Shown: positions 31,424-47,438, counted from the first letter of the stretch. The stretch is DNA of 64,000 bases from Pseudomonas sp. KU43P (GCF_033095865.1 NZ_AP019365.1:3817501-3881500); one strand, 5' to 3'. The notes: a model not told the origin generated them from the letters alone. Program-made: numbers and translations.

Positions 31424-33877
31424 TCAGTCGCGTGGGCCGCCCGGGGCGATCACTTCCCGCGAGCCGTTGCTGTTCATTGGGGTGACCACGCCGGCCATTT
31501 CCATCGCCTCGATCATGCGAGCGGCGCGGTTGTAGCCGATCTTCAGCTTGCGCTGCACGGCCGAAATCGATGCGCGGCGGCTTTCGAGCACGAATTGAAC
31601 CGCCTCATCATACAGCGCGTCGCTCTCCGAATCTTCGCCATCACCCCCACCGCCGCCGCCTTCGAAGCCGCTGCCGGCCTCTTCCACGCCATTGAGAATG
31701 TCGTCGTTGTAGTCCGGGGCGCCACGCAGCTTCCAGGCTTCCACCACCCGGTGCACTTCGTCATCGGAGACGAACGCGCCGTGAACGCGGATCGGCAGGC
31801 TTGTGCCTGGCGGCATGTAGAGCATGTCACCGTGGCCCAGCAACTGCTCGGCGCCACCCTGGTCGATGATGGTCCGCGAGTCGATCTTGCTCGACACCTG
31901 GAACGCCATGCGGGTCGGGATGTTGGCCTTGATCAGGCCAGTGATCACGTCCACCGACGGGCGCTGGGTGGCGAGGATCAGGTGGATACCCGCCGCCCGC
32001 GCCTTCTGAGCGATACGGGCGATCAGCTCTTCGACCTTCTTGCCGACGATCATCATCATGTCGGCAAATTCGTCGACCACCACCACGATGGTCGGCAGGG
32101 TCTTCAGGGCTGGCGGCTCGTCGTCCATGCTTTCGCGGCGGTACAGCGGGTCGTGGATGATCTCGCCCGCTTCCTGGGCGTCCTTGATCTTGCGGTTGAA
32201 GCCGGCCAGGTTGCGCACGCCCATGGCCGCCATCAGCTTGTAACGGCGCTCCATCTCGGCCACGCTCCAGCGCAGGGCGTTGGCGGCGTCCTTCATGTCG
32301 GTGACCACCGGGCACAGCAGGTGCGGGATGCCTTCGTAGATCGACAGCTCGAGCATCTTCGGGTCGATCATGATCAGCCGCGCATCTTCCGGGCTGGATT
32401 TGAACAGGATCGACAAGATCATCGCGTTCACACCCACCGATTTACCGGAACCCGTGGTACCGGCCACCAGCAGGTGTGGCATCTTGGCCAGGTCGGTGAT
32501 CACCGGCTTGCCGCCGATGTCGTGGCCCAGGGCCAGGGTGACCGGCGACTTCTGCTCGTCGTACTGCGGCGTTGCCAGCACTTCCGAGAAGCGCACCATC
32601 TGGCGGTTCTCGTTGGGGATCTCGATACCCACGGTGGTCTTGCCGGGGATGACCTCAACCACCCGCACGCTGGTCACCGCTAGGGACCGCGCAAGGTCCT
32701 TGGCCAGGTTGGCGATACGGCTGACCTTGACCCCTGCCGCCGGCTGGATTTCGTAACGGGTAATGACCGGGCCCGGGTGGATCGAATCCACCGTAACTTC
32801 GACGCCGAATTCCTTGAGCTTGATTTCCAGCAGCTGGCCGACACCGGCCAGGGATTCGGGCGAGTACTCGATCTTCTTCTCTTCGGCAGGGTCGAGGATC
32901 GAAATCGATGGCAAAGTGCCTTCAACGGCGCTGTCGATGAACAGCGGCGCCTGCTTCTCTTTCATCACCCGCTTGCTCGGCTCCGGCGCCTTCACCGCAG
33001 GCGGCATGATCACCGGGGCAGCCACGGGCTGCTCACGCGGGATCACGGTCTCGCGGGGCACCACGGGCTCACGCTGCACGACCGGGCGGGCCGGCGGTTC
33101 TTCGCGCTCGACAATGCGCTCACGCGGTTGCGGCTTGATCGGTTCACGCTTCTCGGCCGCCATCGGCGCGGTGTCGAAGGCCGGCTCGTCGACCTCACGC
33201 AACTGCGCCACCAGGCGCTTGCGCTCGTTGCGTGCTTCCCACCAGCGGTTGGCTGCGCCCTGCACCAGCTCGAACAGGTCGAGGGTGATCTTGCCGGTCA
33301 TGTCCATCACCTTGAACCACGACAAGTCGGTGAACACGGTGAGGCCGAACAGGAACAGGGCAATGAACATCAGCGTGCTGCCCTGCACATTGAGCAGGTT
33401 GCGCGCCAGGTCGCCCAGGCTCTCGCCCAGGGCGCCGCCGGCCGAGAATGGCAAGCTGGCCGCCGGGTGGAAATGGATGTGCGCCAACGCCGCGCCCGAC
33501 AGCACCAGGAACACCAGGCCGATCAGCCGCCAGGAGAACAGCCAGCCGCTCCATTGCCAGGGCTGGTGACGCTCACGGAAGATCTGCCAGGTCTTGATCG
33601 CCAGCAGCAACGGGAAGATATAGGCGAAATAGCCGAGCACCATGAACAGGATGTCGGCGAAGTACGCACCGGCACGCCCGGCGGCATTCTGCACTTGGTC
33701 GACATTGCTGGTGTGGCTGAAGCCCGGGTCGGAAGTGTCGTAGGTCAGCAGCGCCATCCACAAGTACAGGCACAGGGCGCCGACAGCGATCAACGCACCT
33801 TCCTTGAGGCGGTAATGCAGCTGCTGCCGCCACTGGGGCACAGGCAAAGGAGCTGGAGTTGCGGTGGATTTCTTCAA
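31424..33877 (-). CDS. ftsK: DNA translocase FtsK
   Basis: 817 residues. Four membrane spans lie in the first ~180, then a Pro/Glu/Arg-rich linker (~215-340), the RecA-like motor ([49 protein letters not shown]) and a C-terminal winged-helix gamma domain ([21 protein letters not shown]). FtsK pumps DNA at the septum and activates XerCD at dif. It is shorter than E. coli FtsK (1329) because the linker is short. I take TTG at 33877 as start because it gives the LKKSTA... N-terminus known in Pseudomonas; AGGA lies 11-14 bases upstream. Confidence 0.93.
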   Translation of the reverse strand: MKKSTATPAPLPVPQWRQQLHYRLKEGALIAVGALCLYLWMALLTYDTSDPGFSHTSNVDQVQNAAGRAGAYFADILFMVLGYFAYIFPLLLAIKTWQIFRERHQPWQWSGWLFSWRLIGLVFLVLSGAALAHIHFHPAASLPFSAGGALGESLGDLARNLLNVQGSTLMFIALFLFGLTVFTDLSWFKVMDMTGKITLDLFELVQGAANRWWEARNERKRLVAQLREVDEPAFDTAPMAAEKREPIKPQPRERIVEREEPPARPVVQREPVVPRETVIPREQPVAAPVIMPPAVKAPEPSKRVMKEKQAPLFIDSAVEGTLPSISILDPAEEKKIEYSPESLAGVGQLLEIKLKEFGVEVTVDSIHPGPVITRYEIQPAAGVKVSRIANLAKDLARSLAVTSVRVVEVIPGKTTVGIEIPNENRQMVRFSEVLATPQYDEQKSPVTLALGHDIGGKPVITDLAKMPHLLVAGTTGSGKSVGVNAMILSILFKSSPEDARLIMIDPKMLELSIYEGIPHLLCPVVTDMKDAANALRWSVAEMERRYKLMAAMGVRNLAGFNRKIKDAQEAGEIIHDPLYRRESMDDEPPALKTLPTIVVVVDEFADMMMIVGKKVEELIARIAQKARAAGIHLILATQRPSVDVITGLIKANIPTRMAFQVSSKIDSRTIIDQGGAEQLLGHGDMLYMPPGTSLPIRVHGAFVSDDEVHRVVEAWKLRGAPDYNDDILNGVEEAGSGFEGGGGGGDGEDSESDALYDEAVQFVLESRRASISAVQRKLKIGYNRAARMIEAMEMAGVVTPMNSNGSREVIAPGGPRD

Positions 33878-34231
33878 AACGCGTCTATTCCTGCGCGGTG
33901 CTGCGCGTCCAGTAGTGATCGGCCGGTGTCTGGCCAATGAACCCCTACTTTTAACATTACTGCCCGCCGGCCGCCATGGCGGCACGCCGTATGGAGCTTG
34001 GCTGGGGGCGACTTTCGTATAGGTGCAATTTGAGCATGCATTTTCTTTCGTGACAAAGGCTTATGCTGTGTTTTTGCACAGGTGTGACAGCAATTGTGCC
34101 AGATGGTGCCTGCGTCTTCATGAATGTGCAGGAAATTGCCTGTTCACGGCCCGCCGTGGGGCCAAAGAGATTGACCCTGCCTGGCGCCCGCGCCATGCTG
34201 CCTTCTCCCCTCCCCCACCGCACGATAGACC
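33878..34231. other. 354-base intergenic region between divergent ftsK and aat
   Basis: No gene or repeat is recognised. It holds a G+C palindrome at ~33962-33983 (GCCGGCCGCC/GGCGGCACGCC) and an A/T-rich stretch at 34010-34085 with a TATGCT (34061-34066) that might be a -10 box for aat. The aat start has no clear ribosome-binding site. Short open frames here look like chance. Confidence 0.5.
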
Positions 34232-34912
34232 ATGCTCACCTGGCTGACCCGCGACTCGCTGACCTTCCCGCCCCTGGAAAAGGCCCTGCATGACCCCAAC
34301 GGCCTGCTCGCCGCCGGTGGCGACCTGAGCCCCGATCGCCTGGTGCGCGCCTATCGTCACGGTTGCTTCCCGTGGTATCAGGACGGCCAACCGATTCTCT
34401 GGTGGTCGCCCGACCCGCGTACGGTGCTGTTCCCAGGCGAGCTGCACATTTCGCGCTCACTGGCCAAGCTGATGCGCCAGGGCCGCTACCAGGTCAGCTT
34501 CGACAGCGACTTCGCCGCCGTGATCGCTGCCTGCGCCGCGCCCCGTGACTATGCCGACGGCACTTGGATCACCGATACCATGCGCGATGCTTACTGCGAG
34601 CTGCACCGGCGCGGGGTCGCCCATTCGGTGGAAGTGCGCCAGGACGGCGAACTGGTTGGCGGCCTGTACGGCCTGGCCATGGGCCAGCTGTTCTTCGGCG
34701 AGTCGATGTTCAGCCGCGCCGACAACGCCTCCAAGGTGGGTTTCGTGACGCTCGTCGAACACTTGCGTCAGGCCGGTTTCGTGCTGATCGACTGCCAGAT
34801 GCCGACCAACCACCTGCACAGCCTTGGCGCCCGCGCCATCAGCCGCGAACACTTCGCCGAGTACCTCGCACGGCACCTCGACCAGCCCAACAGCGCCACC
34901 TGGCGAACCTAG
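34232..34912 (+). CDS. aat: Leucyl/phenylalanyl-tRNA-protein transferase
   Basis: 226 residues of the Aat family, which adds Leu or Phe to proteins with N-terminal Arg or Lys so that ClpS delivers them to ClpAP. The family core is plain: [37 protein letters not shown]-type [22 protein letters not shown] and [14 protein letters not shown]. It is 56 bases ahead of bpt, the second transferase, and the clp genes are 1.3 kb downstream. Confidence 0.97.
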   Translation: MLTWLTRDSLTFPPLEKALHDPNGLLAAGGDLSPDRLVRAYRHGCFPWYQDGQPILWWSPDPRTVLFPGELHISRSLAKLMRQGRYQVSFDSDFAAVIAACAAPRDYADGTWITDTMRDAYCELHRRGVAHSVEVRQDGELVGGLYGLAMGQLFFGESMFSRADNASKVGFVTLVEHLRQAGFVLIDCQMPTNHLHSLGARAISREHFAEYLARHLDQPNSATWRT

Positions 34913-34968
34913 GCGAGTTTTGCTGGCTGGCTTACACTTAAAGCAAAGTCTCACCGAAGGGGTCGATC

Positions 34969-35676
34969 ATGACAGAGTTGGCGCGGTTGAAGTTCTATGC
35001 CACTCAGCCCCACTCCTGCAGCTACCTGCCGGACGAGCAGGCTACCACCCTGTTCCTCGACCCCAGCCAGCCGATGGACGTGCACGTGTATGCCGACCTC
35101 TCCGAAATGGGGTTTCGGCGCAGTGGCGACCACCTGTATCGCCCCCATTGCCAGAACTGCAATGCCTGCGTGCCGGCGCGCATCCCTGCGGCGCGCTTCA
35201 TCCCTAACCGCCAGCAGCGGCGCATCCTCAAGCGCAATGCCGACCTCACCGTGACCGCCGCGCGGCCGGCCTTCAAGGAAGAATACTTCGACCTGTACCG
35301 GCGCTACATCGAGACGCGCCATGCCGATGGCGACATGTACCCGCCCAGCCGCGATCAGTTCTCCACTTTTCTGGTGCGCGACCTGCCGTTCTGCTGGTTC
35401 TACGAATTCCGCCTGGCTGGGCGCCTGCTGGCGGTGGCGGTCTGTGACCTGCTGCCCAACGGCCTGTCGGCGGTGTACACCTTCTACGAGCCCGACGAAG
35501 AGCGGCGCAGCCTAGGGCGTTTTGCCATCCTCTGGCAGATAACCGAAGCGCTGCGTCAGGATCTGGAGGCGGTGTACCTCGGCTACTGGATCAAGAACTG
35601 CAAGAAGATGAACTACAAGACCCAGTACCGCCCCATCGAATTGCTGATCAACCAGCGCTGGGTCACCCTCAACTGA
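34969..35676 (+). CDS. bpt: Aspartate/glutamate leucyltransferase (arginyltransferase-like)
   Basis: 235 residues of the ATE1/Bpt family. The N-terminal cysteine cluster ([16 protein letters not shown]) and the core [26 protein letters not shown] and [15 protein letters not shown] are clear. Bacterial Bpt transfers Leu, not Arg, to N-terminal Asp or Glu, creating ClpS-ClpAP substrates. Older annotation calls it arginyl-tRNA-protein transferase (ate). ATG 34969 follows an AAGGGG site. Confidence 0.95.
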   Translation: MTELARLKFYATQPHSCSYLPDEQATTLFLDPSQPMDVHVYADLSEMGFRRSGDHLYRPHCQNCNACVPARIPAARFIPNRQQRRILKRNADLTVTAARPAFKEEYFDLYRRYIETRHADGDMYPPSRDQFSTFLVRDLPFCWFYEFRLAGRLLAVAVCDLLPNGLSAVYTFYEPDEERRSLGRFAILWQITEALRQDLEAVYLGYWIKNCKKMNYKTQYRPIELLINQRWVTLN

Positions 35677-35681
35677 AAGCA

Positions 35682-35711
35682 TTGGCTTGACACACCTTTT
35701 TCCGGCATAAT
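35682..35711 (+). promoter_or_regulatory. Putative infA promoter
   Basis: TTGGCT (35682-35687), 18 bases, CATAAT (35706-35711), 68 bases before the infA start. An overlapping TTGACA at 35687 is only 13 bases from the same -10 box and is less likely to be used with it. Confidence 0.5.
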
Positions 35712-35778
35712 CCACGCCACTTTTTTGCCCGGTGCGGTTATGCGTCGGGCCAACACTGGATACCGAGGGCTCTACTGC

Positions 35779-35997
35779 ATGTCGAAAGAAGACAGCTTCG
35801 AAATGGAAGGTACTGTCGTCGACACCCTGCCCAACACCATGTTCCGCGTGGAGTTGGAAAACGGGCACGTCGTAACCGCGCACATCTCCGGAAAGATGCG
35901 CAAGAACTACATCCGCATTCTCACTGGCGACAAGGTCCGCGTCGAGCTGACGCCTTATGACCTGAGCAAGGGCCGCATCACCTACCGTGCGCGCTAA
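35779..35997 (+). CDS. infA: Translation initiation factor IF-1
   Basis: 72 residues, the exact family length, a single S1/OB domain: [11 protein letters not shown], then [30 protein letters not shown] and [10 protein letters not shown]. Blocks the ribosomal A site during initiation. An upstream in-frame start would add a non-homologous 18 residues, so ATG 35779 is preferred. It has its own promoter and a strong terminator. Confidence 0.98.
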
Positions 35998-36005
35998 GCT
36001 CCAGC

Positions 36006-36046
36006 CATGAAAAAGCCCGGCCAAGTGCCGGGCTTTTTCATGGCTG
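36006..36046. terminator. Bidirectional terminator after infA
   Basis: A long near-perfect palindrome, GCCATGAAAAAGCCCGGC and its complement around CAAGT. A-tract and T-tract flank the stem, so it can end transcripts from both infA and the convergent clpA. Confidence 0.93.
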
Positions 36047-36059
36047 CTGCATTATCAGG

Positions 36060-36159
36060 GGCTGCCTTGCAGCCCAATCGCCGGCAAGCCGGCTCCCACA
36101 GGGTTCACAACACGCCTGTGGGAGCCGGCTTGCCGGCGATTGGGCCGCAAAGCGGCCCC
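36060..36159. repeat. REPIN, type with outer hairpins
   Basis: Inverted REP pair (ATCGCCGGCAAGCCGGCTCC + CACAGG and its complement) around a ~16-base spacer. Outer hairpins are GGGCTGCcttGCAGCCC and GGGCCGCaaaGCGGCCC. It sits five bases from the clpA stop, in the infA/clpA convergent gap. Confidence 0.92.
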
Positions 36160-36164
36160 TCGTA

Positions 36165-38435
36165 TCACGCCACCTCAGCCGTGGTCTCGAAGTCGAACAC
36201 CAGTTCGCCATCGCGCAGGTCGATGTGCACCACACCGCCATGCTCGGCCAGCTCGCCAAACAGGATCTCCTCGGCCAACGGCCGCTTGATCTTGTCCTGG
36301 ATAAGCCGCGCCATCGGCCGCGCACCCATCTGCACGTCGTAGCCCGAAGCTGCCAGCCAGCCGCGAGCGGCATCGCTGACTTCCAGCAGTACCCGCTTGT
36401 CTTCCAACTGGGCCTGCAGTTCGATGAGGAACTTGTCGACGATGCTCTTGATCGTCTCGTGGCTCAGGCGGCCGAACTGGATGATGGTATCCAGGCGGTT
36501 GCGGAACTCCGGCGTGAAGCTCTTGCGGATGACTTCCATGGCATCGGACGCGTGGTCCTGATGGGTGAAGCCGATCGACGCCCGTGCCGCGGTTTCTGCC
36601 CCGGCGTTGGTGGTCATGATCAGGATCACGTTACGGAAGTCGGCCTTGCGCCCGTTGTTGTCGGTCAGGGTACCGTGGTCCATCACCTGCAGCAGCAGGT
36701 TGAAGACTTCCGGGTGGGCCTTCTCGATTTCATCGAGCAGCAACACGCAATGCGGCTGTTTGGTGATGGCTTCGGTCAGCAGGCCGCCCTGGTCGAACCC
36801 GACATAGCCTGGAGGCGCACCGATCAGGCGCGACACAGTGTGCCGCTCCATGTACTCGGACATGTCGAAGCGTACCAGTTCGACCCCCAGGGCCTTGGCC
36901 AGCTGCCGCGCCGCTTCGGTCTTACCCACGCCGGTAGGGCCGGCGAAGAGGAACGAACCAACCGGCTTGTCAGGCGATTTGAGACCGGCACGGGACAGCT
37001 TGATGGCGGTGGCCAGCGAGTCGATGGCTGCATCTTGGCCGAACACCGTGAGCTTCAGGTCGCGCTCCAGGTTACGCAGCAGCTCCTTGTCGGAACTGGT
37101 AACGTGCTTTGGCGGAATCCGCGCAATCTTGGCGACGATGTCTTCAACCTGCGGCACTTCGATCCGCTTGACCCGGTTCGCCTCAGGCTGCAGGCGCTGG
37201 TAGGCACCCGCCTCGTCGATCACGTCGATGGCCTTGTCCGGCATGTGGCGATCGTTGATGTAGCGCGAGGCCAGCTCGGCAGCTGCACGCAACGCCTCAT
37301 CGCTGTACTCGATGTTGTGGTGGCTTTCGAACCGCCCCTTCAGGCCACGCAGGATGCCGACAGTGTCTTCCACCGAAGGCTCGCTGACATCGACCTTCTG
37401 GAAACGCCGCGCCAGGGCCCGGTCTTTCTCGAAGATGCCGCGAAACTCCTGGAAGGTCGTCGAGCCGATGCAACGGATTTCACCGGACGACAGCAGTGGC
37501 TTGAGCAGGTTGGACGCATCCATCACCCCGCCAGACGCTGCACCGGCACCGATGATGGTGTGGATCTCGTCGATGAACAGGATCGCCTGCGGACGCTTGC
37601 GCAGCTCACCGAGCAGCGCCTTGAAGCGCTTTTCGAAGTCGCCGCGGTATTTGGTACCGGCCAGCAGCGCGCCCAGGTCAAGGGAGTACACCACGCTTTG
37701 CGACAGCAGGTCGGGCACCTGGCCGTCGACGATGCGCTTGGCCAGGCCTTCGGCGATGGCGGTCTTGCCCACACCGGCCTCACCGACCAGCAGTGGGTTG
37801 TTCTTGCGCCGACGGGCGAGGATCTGGGCAACGCGCTCCACTTCCTGCTCGCGGCCAACCAGCGGGTCGATGCGGCCGGCACGGGCCAGCTCGTTGAGGT
37901 TGCTGGCATAGGCGTCCAGGGGGTTGCTGGACGACGAGGTTTCACCACCGTCCTCATCCTGCATTTCCTGGTCACTTTCACTGTGCGAACCATGGCCCGG
38001 CACCTTGGAGATGCCGTGGGCGATGTAGTTGACCACGTCGATACGGGCCACGCTCTGCTGCTTGAGCAGGAACACGGCCTGGCTTTCCTGTTCGCTGAAG
38101 ATCGCCACCAGCACATTGGCGCCGGTCACTTCGCGCTTGCCGGAGCTCTGCACGTGGAACACGGCACGCTGCAGCACACGCTGGAACCCCAGGGTCGGCT
38201 GGGTTTCACGGTCTTCGTCGTTGACGGGAATAAGGGGTGTGGTGGAATCGATGAACTCTTGCAGGTCGTGCTTGAGTTTGTCGAGATTGGCGCCACAGGC
38301 GCGCAGAACGGTCGCGGCAGCCTCATTGTCAAGGAGTGCCAGCAGCAGATGTTCGACGGTCATGAACTCATGACGCTTCGAACGAGCCTCCTTGAAGGCA
38401 AGATTGAGGGTGACTTCGAGCTCGCGGTTTAACAT
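36165..38435 (-). CDS. clpA: ATP-dependent Clp protease ATP-binding subunit ClpA
   Basis: 756 residues, the ClpA length. Two Clp_N repeats come first (LNLAFKEARSKRHEFMTVEHLLLALL), then a Ser-rich linker, AAA1 (GEAGVGKTAIAEGLAKR; LFIDEIHTIIGAGAASGG) and AAA2 (GPTGVGKTEAARQLAKAL; LLLDEIEKAHPEVF). The ClpP-docking loop is IGF near 615, where E. coli has IGL. It unfolds ClpS-delivered N-degron substrates and threads them into ClpP, which is not in this window. GAGGTGA precedes the ATG; clpS is 30 bases upstream. Confidence 0.97.
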   Translation of the reverse strand: MLNRELEVTLNLAFKEARSKRHEFMTVEHLLLALLDNEAAATVLRACGANLDKLKHDLQEFIDSTTPLIPVNDEDRETQPTLGFQRVLQRAVFHVQSSGKREVTGANVLVAIFSEQESQAVFLLKQQSVARIDVVNYIAHGISKVPGHGSHSESDQEMQDEDGGETSSSSNPLDAYASNLNELARAGRIDPLVGREQEVERVAQILARRRKNNPLLVGEAGVGKTAIAEGLAKRIVDGQVPDLLSQSVVYSLDLGALLAGTKYRGDFEKRFKALLGELRKRPQAILFIDEIHTIIGAGAASGGVMDASNLLKPLLSSGEIRCIGSTTFQEFRGIFEKDRALARRFQKVDVSEPSVEDTVGILRGLKGRFESHHNIEYSDEALRAAAELASRYINDRHMPDKAIDVIDEAGAYQRLQPEANRVKRIEVPQVEDIVAKIARIPPKHVTSSDKELLRNLERDLKLTVFGQDAAIDSLATAIKLSRAGLKSPDKPVGSFLFAGPTGVGKTEAARQLAKALGVELVRFDMSEYMERHTVSRLIGAPPGYVGFDQGGLLTEAITKQPHCVLLLDEIEKAHPEVFNLLLQVMDHGTLTDNNGRKADFRNVILIMTTNAGAETAARASIGFTHQDHASDAMEVIRKSFTPEFRNRLDTIIQFGRLSHETIKSIVDKFLIELQAQLEDKRVLLEVSDAARGWLAASGYDVQMGARPMARLIQDKIKRPLAEEILFGELAEHGGVVHIDLRDGELVFDFETTAEVA

Positions 38436-38465
38436 AGCTTCACCTCATACCCAAGTGGTCGGCGA

Positions 38466-38828
38466 TTAACCGTCCTTCTCGATTTCACAGAGTAGCGGAT
38501 GCTGGCTTTCCCTGGCGTATTGGTTGACCTGCATGGCCTTCGTTTCGGCGATGTCACGGGTAAACAATCCGCACACTGCCCGCCCTTCGGTATGGACGGT
38601 CAGCATGATCTTGGTCGCCAGCTCGCGGTTCAGACTGAAGAACGTCTCGAGCACTTCGACGACGAAATCCATCGGCGTGTAGTCATCGTTGAACAAAACC
38701 ACCTTGTACATCGGTGGCGCCTGCAGGATCGGCTTGGCTTCCTGTACCGCAAGACCTGAGCCGTCGTCCTCATTCGTTTGCGGGCGATCCTGATTGAATG
38801 TTAGTCGAATCTCGCTTGGTGCATGCAT
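38466..38828 (-). CDS. clpS: ATP-dependent Clp protease adaptor ClpS
   Basis: 120 residues. After a flexible N-terminus (~1-38) comes the core: [20 protein letters not shown], with the ND pair that binds the substrate's alpha-amino group, then [15 protein letters not shown], with the conserved His. ClpS recognises N-terminal Leu, Phe, Tyr and Trp and hands these proteins to ClpA. Translated ahead of clpA, and divergent from cspD. Confidence 0.97.
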   Translation of the reverse strand: MHAPSEIRLTFNQDRPQTNEDDGSGLAVQEAKPILQAPPMYKVVLFNDDYTPMDFVVEVLETFFSLNRELATKIMLTVHTEGRAVCGLFTRDIAETKAMQVNQYARESQHPLLCEIEKDG

Positions 38829-39058
38829 GGAAAGAATTTCATCATGATCGACAGGTTAAGGTTGTGGGTTGACCGCACAGGCCACGGCCAGCGCAGGCGC
38901 TGGGCGACCTTGACTATCGGCAAAACGGTGTTACAACCAATAAGAACCCACCGTGGTCGATAAAGATCCGCGCAGTCAACCAGATTTTTCGCATGGTTCG
39001 TATGCGGATGAAGTGGATGATACTCCAGTGATGGAGTCCTTTGCAGAGGGACATAGGG

Positions 39059-39325
39059 ATGGCAAGCGGTAAAGTCAAGTGGTTCAACAATGCCAAGGGC
39101 TACGGATTCATCAACGAGGAAGGTAAATCCGATGACCTGTTCGCTCATTATTCGGCCATCAAGATGGATGGGTACAAGACCCTGAAGGCCGGCCAGGCGG
39201 TGGTGTTCGACATCGTACAGGGCCCCAAAGGCCTGCACGCTGTCGAGATCAAGGATGCAGCATTGGCCGCGACAGACGCAGCCAGAGCCCCCGGCCAGCC
39301 CCAGAGCGAAACCGTCAAAGCCTGA
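39059..39325 (+). CDS. cspD: Cold-shock-like protein CspD
   Basis: 88 residues, one cold-shock domain with RNP1 (KGYGFI) and RNP2 (DLFAHY), plus the ~18-residue Ala/Pro-rich tail that marks CspD. CspD binds single-stranded DNA/RNA and in E. coli inhibits replication in stationary phase. It is adjacent to and divergent from clpS, as in E. coli and other gamma-proteobacteria. Start at ATG 39059 with AGAGGG about nine bases before; a further upstream in-frame ATG would overlap that site. A strong terminator follows. Confidence 0.95.
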   Translation: MASGKVKWFNNAKGYGFINEEGKSDDLFAHYSAIKMDGYKTLKAGQAVVFDIVQGPKGLHAVEIKDAALAATDAARAPGQPQSETVKA

Positions 39326-39352
39326 CCCCTGCTCTGTGACGGTATACGAATG

Positions 39353-39385
39353 AACCGGCCGCCTCTTCAAGAGGCGGCCGGTTTT
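39353..39385. terminator. Bidirectional terminator between cspD and icd
   Basis: AACCGGCCGCCTC-ttcaa-GAGGCGGCCGGTT plus TTT: a 13-pair stem between two convergent genes. Confidence 0.95.
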
Positions 39386-39393
39386 CTGTTGCC

Positions 39394-43359
<3,966 letters not shown>

Positions 43360-43376
43360 GGTTCGCTTGAAGTAAC

Positions 43377-43411
43377 AGCACAAACCCCGGCCACGCACCG
43401 GGGTTTGTGCT
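43377..43411 (+). terminator. Terminator of idh
   Basis: AGCACAAACCCCGG-ccacgca-CCGGGGTTTGTGCT followed by TT: a 14-pair stem. Confidence 0.9.
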
Positions 43412-43423
43412 TTCTGGGAACTG

Positions 43424-43530
43424 GGGGCTGCTTTGCAGCCCATCGCTGGCAAGCCAGCTTCCACAGGTACAGCACATGCCTCGAACCTGTGAGGGCTGGC
43501 TTGCCAGCGATTGGGCCGCAAAGCGGCCCC
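43424..43530. repeat. REPIN with outer hairpins and co-varied arms
   Basis: Inverted REP pair in which the inner palindrome reads CTGGCAAGCCAG and CTGGCTTGCCAG instead of CCGGCAAGCCGG. The change is on both sides of each stem and in both REPs. Outer hairpins GGGCTGCtttGCAGCCC and GGGCCGCaaaGCGGCCC. It lies between idh and nudJ. Confidence 0.9.
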
Positions 43531-43550
43531 AACGATCCAAGGACACACAA

Positions 43551-43991
43551 ATGACCTGGCAACCCCACATCACCGTCGCCACCATCGTCGAGCACGAAGG
43601 CAAATTCCTCTTCGTCGAAGAATTCAAAGCCGGCCAGCACGTGTTCAACCAACCCGCCGGCCACCTCGAACCCTTCGAAACCCTGCCCCAGGCCGCCCTG
43701 CGCGAAACCCTCGAGGAAACCGCCTGGGAAGTCGAGCTCACCGGCGTGGTCGGCATCTACCTCTACACCGCCCCGAGCAACGGCGTGACCTACCAGCGCA
43801 TCTGCTTCGCCGCCCGCCCGGTGCGCCACCACACCGACCTGGCCCTGGACAGCGACATCGTCCGCGCTGTCTGGCTGACCCGCGAAGAACTGCTGGCCGA
43901 CCCCAGCCGCTGGCGCAGCGAGCTGGTGCCACGCTGCCTGGACGACTACCTCAAAGGCCCCTTGCACAGCCTCGACCTGCTGCGCGACTGA
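43551..43991 (+). CDS. nudJ: Nudix phosphohydrolase NudJ
   Basis: 146 residues with one Nudix domain. The box is GHLEPFETLPQAALRETLEE + TAWEVEL: spacing G-x5-E-x7-REU-x-EE is kept, with TA where many have xG, as in NudJ. E. coli NudJ hydrolyses thiamine-precursor and nucleotide pyrophosphates. It begins at MTWQPHITVATIV (43551) after AAGGA. Next to mnmA-hflD, the same order as in E. coli (nudJ-mnmA-hflD-purB). Confidence 0.93.
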   Translation: MTWQPHITVATIVEHEGKFLFVEEFKAGQHVFNQPAGHLEPFETLPQAALRETLEETAWEVELTGVVGIYLYTAPSNGVTYQRICFAARPVRHHTDLALDSDIVRAVWLTREELLADPSRWRSELVPRCLDDYLKGPLHSLDLLRD

Positions 43992-44050
43992 CGCGCCGCC
44001 CCGGGTTTGATAGAATCGGCGTTTTTCCCCCTTGATACACATCGGTAACC

Positions 44051-45175
44051 ATGACCAGCCCAGCACTCAAAGACCCCGCCAAGACCCGCGTCATCGTCGG
44101 CATGTCCGGCGGCGTGGACTCTTCCGTCTCCGCCCTTCTGCTCATGGAGCAGGGCTACCAGGTGGAAGGGCTGTTCATGAAGAACTGGGAAGAGGACGAC
44201 GGCACCGAATACTGCACCGCCCGTGAAGACCTGGCCGACGCCCAGGCCGTGTGCGATCGCATTGGCATCAAACTGCACACCGCCAACTTCGCCGCCGAGT
44301 ACTGGGACAACGTGTTCGAGCACTTCCTCGAGGAGTACAAGGCCGGCCGCACGCCGAACCCGGACATCCTCTGCAACCGCGAAATCAAGTTCAAGGCGTT
44401 CCTCGACTACGCCCTGTCGCTGGGTGCCGACCTGATCGCCACCGGCCACTACGTGCGCCGCCGCGACACGGGCGACCTCACCGAGCTGCTCAAGGGCCTG
44501 GACCCGAACAAGGATCAGAGCTACTTCCTGCATGCCGTCGGCGGCAAGGAAATCGCCCGCACGCTGTTCCCGGTCGGCGAGCTGGAAAAGCCCGAAGTAC
44601 GTGCCATTGCCGAGAAACACGGCCTGGCCACCGCCAAGAAGAAAGATTCCACCGGCATCTGCTTCATCGGCGAGCGCCGCTTCAGCGACTTCCTCAAGCA
44701 GTACCTGCCGGCCCAGCCGGGCAACATCGAAACCACCGAAGGTGAAGTGATCGGCCGCCACCACGGCCTGATGTACCACACCATCGGCCAGCGCCAGGGC
44801 CTTGGCATCGGCGGCTTGAAGGACGCCGGCGACGAGCCGTGGTACGTGCTGCACAAGGACCTGACGCGCAATGTGCTGGTGGTCGGCCAGGGTAACGAAC
44901 ACCCGTGGCTGTTCTCCCGCGCCCTGCTCGCCTCGGATATCTTCTGGGTCAACCCGATCGACCTGAGCAGCCCGCGCCAGCTCACCGCCAAGGTGCGCTA
45001 CCGCCAGAGCGACCAGCAGTGCACCCTGGAGCGCACCGCAAGCGGCTATCGCGCCGTGTTCGACGAGCCGCAGCGCGCCGTGACGCCAGGCCAGTCGGTG
45101 GTGTTCTACGACGGCGAGGTGTGCCTGGGCGGCGGCGTGATCGAAACCGCCGAGCCGTGGAGCCCGCGCGCATGA
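44051..45175 (+). CDS. mnmA: tRNA-specific 2-thiouridylase MnmA
   Basis: 374 residues. PP-loop [14 protein letters not shown] at ~17-30 adenylates U34; the two catalytic cysteines are in [11 protein letters not shown] and [10 protein letters not shown]. MnmA takes sulfur from TusE (encoded here at 23,805) to make s2U34 in tRNAs for Glu, Gln and Lys. Its stop overlaps the hflD start by four bases. Confidence 0.97.
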   Translation: MTSPALKDPAKTRVIVGMSGGVDSSVSALLLMEQGYQVEGLFMKNWEEDDGTEYCTAREDLADAQAVCDRIGIKLHTANFAAEYWDNVFEHFLEEYKAGRTPNPDILCNREIKFKAFLDYALSLGADLIATGHYVRRRDTGDLTELLKGLDPNKDQSYFLHAVGGKEIARTLFPVGELEKPEVRAIAEKHGLATAKKKDSTGICFIGERRFSDFLKQYLPAQPGNIETTEGEVIGRHHGLMYHTIGQRQGLGIGGLKDAGDEPWYVLHKDLTRNVLVVGQGNEHPWLFSRALLASDIFWVNPIDLSSPRQLTAKVRYRQSDQQCTLERTASGYRAVFDEPQRAVTPGQSVVFYDGEVCLGGGVIETAEPWSPRA

Positions 45176-45798
45176 GCAACCTGCAGGAGCAATTGATTGC
45201 CCTGGGCGGTGTGTTCCAGGCCGCCGTGCTGGTCGACCGCATCGCCCGCACCGGCCAGGCCAGCGAGGCCAATATCGGCTGCATGCTGGGCAGCCTGCTG
45301 GTGCGCGACCCCAAGGACACCCTGGAAGTGTTCGGTGGCGACGACCTCAACCTGCGCGACGGCTACCGTGCGCTGGTCGGCGCCCTGGAGCGCGACCCCA
45401 GCAGCCTGCAGCGCGAACCCCTGCGTTATGCCCTGTCGATGCTCGGCCTGGAGCGCCAGCTGAACAAGCGCGGCGACCTGCTCGACACCATCGGCAACCG
45501 CCTACCGCAGATCCAGTCGCAGGCCGAACATTTCGGCCTGGTTCATGAAAACGTCATCGCTTCCAGTGGAGCCTTGTACCAGGACACCCTGAGCACCCTG
45601 CGCCAGCGCATCCAGGTGCATGGCGACATGCGCTTCCTGCAGCAGGCCAGCAACGCCTCGAAGATCCGCGCCCTGCTGCTCTCCGGCATCCGCGCTGCGC
45701 GCCTGTGGCGCCAACTCGGCGGCCATCGCTGGCAGCTGGTATTCAGCCGGCGCAAGTTGCTCAACGAGCTGTACGACATGATGCGCAACGCCTCCTGA
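45172..45798 (+). CDS. hflD: HflD (YcfC) family protein
   Basis: 208 residues, mostly helical. [28 protein letters not shown] at the N-terminus and [21 protein letters not shown] are typical. In E. coli HflD is a membrane-associated protein that binds lambda CII. The constant link mnmA-hflD-purB suggests a broader role that is not known. ATG 45172 overlaps mnmA (ATGA); longer in-frame starts lie inside mnmA. Confidence 0.94.
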   Translation: MSNLQEQLIALGGVFQAAVLVDRIARTGQASEANIGCMLGSLLVRDPKDTLEVFGGDDLNLRDGYRALVGALERDPSSLQREPLRYALSMLGLERQLNKRGDLLDTIGNRLPQIQSQAEHFGLVHENVIASSGALYQDTLSTLRQRIQVHGDMRFLQQASNASKIRALLLSGIRAARLWRQLGGHRWQLVFSRRKLLNELYDMMRNAS

Positions 45799-45814
45799 GG
45801 AGGGGTTGACCGTT

Positions 45815-47397
<1,583 letters not shown>

Positions 47398-47413
47398 GCT
47401 GACCGTCGCGTTC

Positions 47414-47438
47414 AACGCCCGGCCTGGCCGGGCGTTTT
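47414..47438 (+). terminator. Terminator of purB
   Basis: AACGCCCGGC-ctg-GCCGGGCGTT then TTT. Confidence 0.93.

Noticed and set aside
34063..34293. 76-codon frame spanning the ftsK-aat gap
   Set aside because: It runs into aat in another frame, has no ribosome-binding site and no family features.
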